64,000 nucleotides of DNA. It comes from Glandiceps talaboti. Lineage: Eukaryota > Hemichordata > Enteropneusta > Spengelidae. The notes beneath the pieces were generated by a model that saw only the letters and a list, made by a program, of their open reading frames with translations, made no database searches and was not told the DNA's origin. This document shows positions 60,320-64,000 of the stretch, one piece after another. Location of the stretch: NCBI RefSeq assembly GCF_964340395.1, contig NC_135566.1, positions 396,001 through 460,000 of the forward strand, given 5' to 3'. Position 1 is the first letter of the stretch. Every line of letters begins with the position of its first letter. Both the position numbers and the translations under genes were made by a program.

Positions 60320-60965
60320 AACCCATAGTAGTGGAACGTCAGTGTCATTTACCAACCCATAGTAGTGGAACGTCAGTGTCATTTACCAACCTATAGTAGT
60401 GGAACATCAGTGTCATTTACCAACCCATAGAAGTGGAACGTCAGTGTCATTTACCAACCCATAATAGTGGAACGTCAGTGTCATTTACCAACCCATAGTA
60501 GTGGAACGTCAGTGTCATTTACCAACCCATAGTAGTGAAATGTCAGTGTCATTTACCAACCCATAGTAGTGGAACGTCAGTGTCATTTACCAACCCATAA
60601 TAGTGGAACATCAGTGTCATTTACCAACCCATAATAGTGGAACGTCAGTGTCATTTACCAACCCATAGTAGTGGAATGTCAGTGTCATTTACCAACCCAT
60701 AGAAGTGGAACGTCAGTGTCATTTACCAACCCATAATAGTGGAACGTCAGTGTCATTTACCAACCCATAGTAGTGGAACGTCAGTGTCATTTACCAACCT
60801 ATAGTAGTGGAACGTCAGTGTCATTTACCAACCCATAATAGTGGAACATCAGTGTCATTTACCAACCTATAGTAGTGGAACATCAGTGTCATTTACCAAC
60901 CCATAGTAGTGGAACATCAGTGTCATTTACCAACCCATAGTAGTGGAATGTCAGTGTCATTTACC
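60320..60965. repeat. 34-bp minisatellite, about 19 copies
   Basis: The unit is ACCCATAGTAGTGGAACGTC followed by AGTGTCATTTACCA, and copies differ by one or two bases. Most copies carry ACGTCA, the half-site bound by CREB/ATF factors; whether this matters is unknown. Confidence 0.95.
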
Positions 60966-62643
60966 TTTAAATCTTTTTATTGGACTTTAATATGCACAAA
61001 TAAATAATAGCATACATTAATACAAGATCTTCCAAAGAGATATTTAGTTGTAATATTTATATAATGTGTACCACATCCAATTTAGTGTTAATTAATATGA
61101 GTAAAATCTGATATGATGAATACAGTTTGATTTCTATATTTATCTCTATTTTCTCTGTTTAATGTTATTTCTTTTCAAATTTGTTGCTCAGGGAATGAGT
61201 CAAGAAGAGATAAATAAAAGAAATTGAGCCATACTCGTACATCAAGTTATGGTGTATACAAGTACCTGAATTGTCCTTGGATGTAAAAGATTTTTATGTG
61301 TAATGATTGAATTCAGAACACAACCAATAAGTATATTGAAAACTGCCATGGTGATTGCCCATGCATGGTAAATTTATTAAAATATAAGATAAGATGGATA
61401 TATTTGTAATAGTATTTTATTTGCCACAAACTCAAAATCATATCAACATATAACAAGAGAGAAAGTAAAAACGACAGTGGAATAAATATTATACATAAAC
61501 TGATGGATGAATACAGAGAATATATATGTATACAATATACACAAACTCAGTTAGATAAAATTGGCATGTGTAGCTTAAGCAAATATGTTTTCCTCAAAAT
61601 ATTAGGTTCTGAAAATGCCATTCACAGCTTTCTTGTAATGGACATGGTTTGGAACTTGGGCAAATATTTTGTCATTTCTGTATGAAAACAAAATGTTACT
61701 TATGATTTACTACTTACTGAACCATACGTAAGCATTTGTAGTCAATGACAGAAATCTTATATGATTGGCTTCAATACTGCTGCATTTACATATGACATTT
61801 TCTCAAGCTTGACCCTCCAACTCAAATGGCACAAGGAACTGCATTAAGCTTCACATTGATATCACTTCTACTAATAAAACTCCAAGGTTTTCATTTCCTT
61901 TTTGTATTTAAATTTTACAAATCTAAGTATGGTAATTTTGTTGAAAAACATGGTGATTAATTTAGGTTTTGAAATCAAGCTGTTTTATATCATGGCGGAT
62001 TACTCGTTCAGTTCGAGGTCAACGCAAACTTTATTATTTGGAAATAACACCAGAAGATATTTTGATGCATTTCCTCAGTTAAAATTACTAGATTGACTAG
62101 ATTGTAGTATGTCTCTAACAATGCTGATGAGACATCAACTAAAATGTGGGATTCCCTTCCAAGAAATGTTTTTGACAGAAATTTTCATTACTACTTATTA
62201 GATTAGTTTGTATAAGTATTATTTAATGTACTTTCAATTATGGAAAACATGTTGAGTTCCAGACCATTCAGGGCCAAGACTGAACAGAATAATGGATAAA
62301 GAGAATAATGGATGTTATTAACCAAAGCCATACATCGGAGCATTCATTATTGATTTGCTGGTAAATCTTACGACTAACAAATCTAAATTTTGTACGTAAT
62401 GTAATGCTGGAATTTCAAACATTTGTTTCAATTTTCTATGTACGTGTAAGTGTGATAAAGTTAAAAATACAATGCATGTTATTATGGCCGTCACCCTTCT
62501 TCTGTGTATATATAAGAATTTCAGTATGCAAGTGAGTACTTTCATTTGATAGGTTTGTGTTTCACATATAAACTGTCCATCACATTCGAAAGCATCAATA
62601 ACCAAGTGACATCATACATAGTTATAAGACAACTTCACATAGC
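60966..62643. other. Gene-free stretch before the right-edge gene
   Basis: No exon was recognised. A segment at 62,144-62,186 resembles 39,562-39,607 and may be a very short LINE remnant. Otherwise AT-rich non-coding sequence. Confidence 0.5.
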
Positions 62644-63521
62644 TTATGAAATGACACAGCCCTTAAAACGTTTATGTGGATATTTGGGACTATACACATA
62701 TCTCTGTTGACCATAAACCCAGAACCTGCTTCCTTTGCTTTGCCATGTCCAGTGAACCTCTGACACAGGTACAGCTTTAATTTGGTGTCGCTAGGAAAAT
62801 ATAAAACATGCGAAATGAGAATATCAGTTTAGTATCAAACAATTAAGAGAAATGTACAAGAATAGCATCCATGAACAATAGTTATCTAAACTTTAATAAG
62901 ATCTGAGTAAATTAGTACTGTGAAAAAAAGTTATCAACAAATGTAGTTGTTTTCACAACATAATGACAGTCTGTCTGCTATTGTCTGATGTGAGTGTGCA
63001 TTTGTGTGTGTGTGTGCGTGCGTGTGTGTGTGTGTGTGTATTTGCATATTTATTTAGGTTGGTGTTAAATTTTGAGAGGAAGTTGTGTTATGTGCTATAA
63101 AAGTTGCAACTAACAAAGATTATTCTATTGAAGGGGTTAAGTATAATAAGTGAAACATTTTATTTTACCTGTTTAACAATTTTCCTCATGTTATCCTCAG
63201 CATTATTGGCATGTAAGCTAACAAGTCGCTTTGAGTTTTCCACCAACTCTTCATCAGGATATGTAACAATAGGCAGTACCTATAGATAAACGGATAAATA
63301 CATCCTGATACAATTTTTTTCAGTTTTAGGAAACCCCAAATCATTCTGCTGTATTCAACTTGCTATATAGCTATATAGCTTTAGACCCCACATCATCATG
63401 TGTGTGTGTGTGTGTGTTTGTATGTATGTATGTATGTATGTATGTATGTATGTATGTACATGTATGTATGTATGTATGTATGTGTGCGTGCATGTGTGCA
63501 TGTATGTATGCATGTATACAG

Positions 63522-63600
<79 letters not shown>

Positions 63601-63879
63601 TTGTATGTATGCATGTATGTATGTATGTATGTATGTATGTATGTATGTAGTCTAATGCAATCTAATGTGTGTGTAAGTAAGTATATGCATGCACACAGAA
63701 AGGCATACTCTCAATTTGACATTCTCATTAGTTTCAATTTGCCATTGTGTTGTCTTTTATCATATATTTTACTTACCATGTCCTTTGTCTCTTCAAAGAT
63801 AGTCATTCCTTCAATCCCTTGGATATATTCACTTGGAAAGTCAGAATGTTCAACAACACAGTTATTTTTGTGAACTTTA
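62644..63879 (-). CDS. Unrecognised gene, last three exons (119 aa visible)
   Basis: Exons in transcript order: 63777-63879, 63169-63279, 62644-62790 (stop TAA at 62,644-62,646). All have AG/GT borders and consistent phase. The first opens on the third base of a codon, so the gene continues to the right of the window. The product reads KVHKNNCVVEHSDFPSEYIQ, GIEGMTIFEETKDM, VLPIVTYPDEELVENSKRLV, then VHWTWQSKGSRFWVYGQQRY and ends HKRFKGCVIS. The composition is that of an ordinary conserved globular protein, with an aromatic and basic C-terminus. I do not recognise the family and assign no function. A TG/TA microsatellite lies in the intron between its first two visible exons. Confidence 0.75.
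63006..63042. repeat. (TG)n microsatellite
   Basis: An interrupted TG run in the last intron of the right-edge gene. Confidence 0.95.
63397..63650. repeat. Compound (TG)n/(TATG)n/(TA)n microsatellite
   Basis: Runs of GTGTGT, GTATGTAT and TATATATA follow one another over about 250 bp, producing long but meaningless open frames on both strands. Confidence 0.97.
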
Positions 63880-64000
63880 CTAAATGGGGCGAAAGAAGAT
63901 TGGTTTAGGTGTATCATCAGATTATACTTCCTTTTATACTTGTAAGAACTTGTAAGAAGACTTGTATTAATTACATTCAAGGTAGAGATATTTTGTATAT

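Noticed and set aside
63400-63873. 157-codon Cys/Tyr/Val-rich frame
   Set aside because: It is generated by TG, TATG and TA microsatellites inside an intron of the right-edge gene.

Overview
This is a eukaryotic nuclear window, AT-rich (about two thirds A+T by eye), with spliced genes, long introns and many minisatellites, small inverted-repeat elements and non-LTR retrotransposon fragments. The palindromic word TACATGTA is frequent. Protein similarity, gene content and repeat style suggest a marine invertebrate bilaterian. I cannot tell a spiralian from an invertebrate deuterostome without a search.

Seven genes can be supported. Left to right: PPTC7 (+, 3,702-9,723, first coding exon left of the window); RAD9 (-, 11,661-20,682, 13 exons, 509 aa); VPS29 (+, 20,924-22,962, 4 exons, 181 aa); a FAM216-family gene (-, 27,998-40,071, 6 exons, 500 aa); sulfite oxidase SUOX (-, 45,527-49,244, 3 coding exons, 637 aa); an intronless-CDS BTB/kelch-like protein (+, 57,781-59,607, 608 aa); and the last three exons of an unrecognised gene (-, 62,644-63,879). 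All exon junctions were read by hand and keep frame.

The first four genes form a block whose order and relative orientation match what I recall of human 12q24.11 (FAM216A, VPS29, RAD9B, PPTC7, read in mirror image). RAD9 and VPS29 are head to head, with 241 bp between their ATGs. PPTC7/RAD9 and VPS29/FAM216 are convergent. Their jobs are otherwise separate: mitochondrial PP2C phosphatase, 9-1-1 checkpoint clamp, retromer, and an uncharacterised family.

The most unusual signal is in the introns. In RAD9 the 3' ends of exons 4, 6 and 7, together with their 5' splice sites, are tandemly copied into the downstream intron: 4 donors, 19 donors and 3 degenerate copies. In FAM216 a repeat derived from a small transposon similarly repeats the exon 4 boundary. 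These splice-donor minisatellites deserve checking with RNA data.

The rest is repeat-rich non-coding DNA. It holds minisatellites with 18- to 98-bp units, several MITE-like or foldback elements (one 104-bp family with two copies), CR1/L2-type LINE fragments, one broken Ty3/gypsy fossil in a PPTC7 intron, microsatellites and a few CTCF-like motifs. I saw no tRNA, rRNA or CRISPR array.
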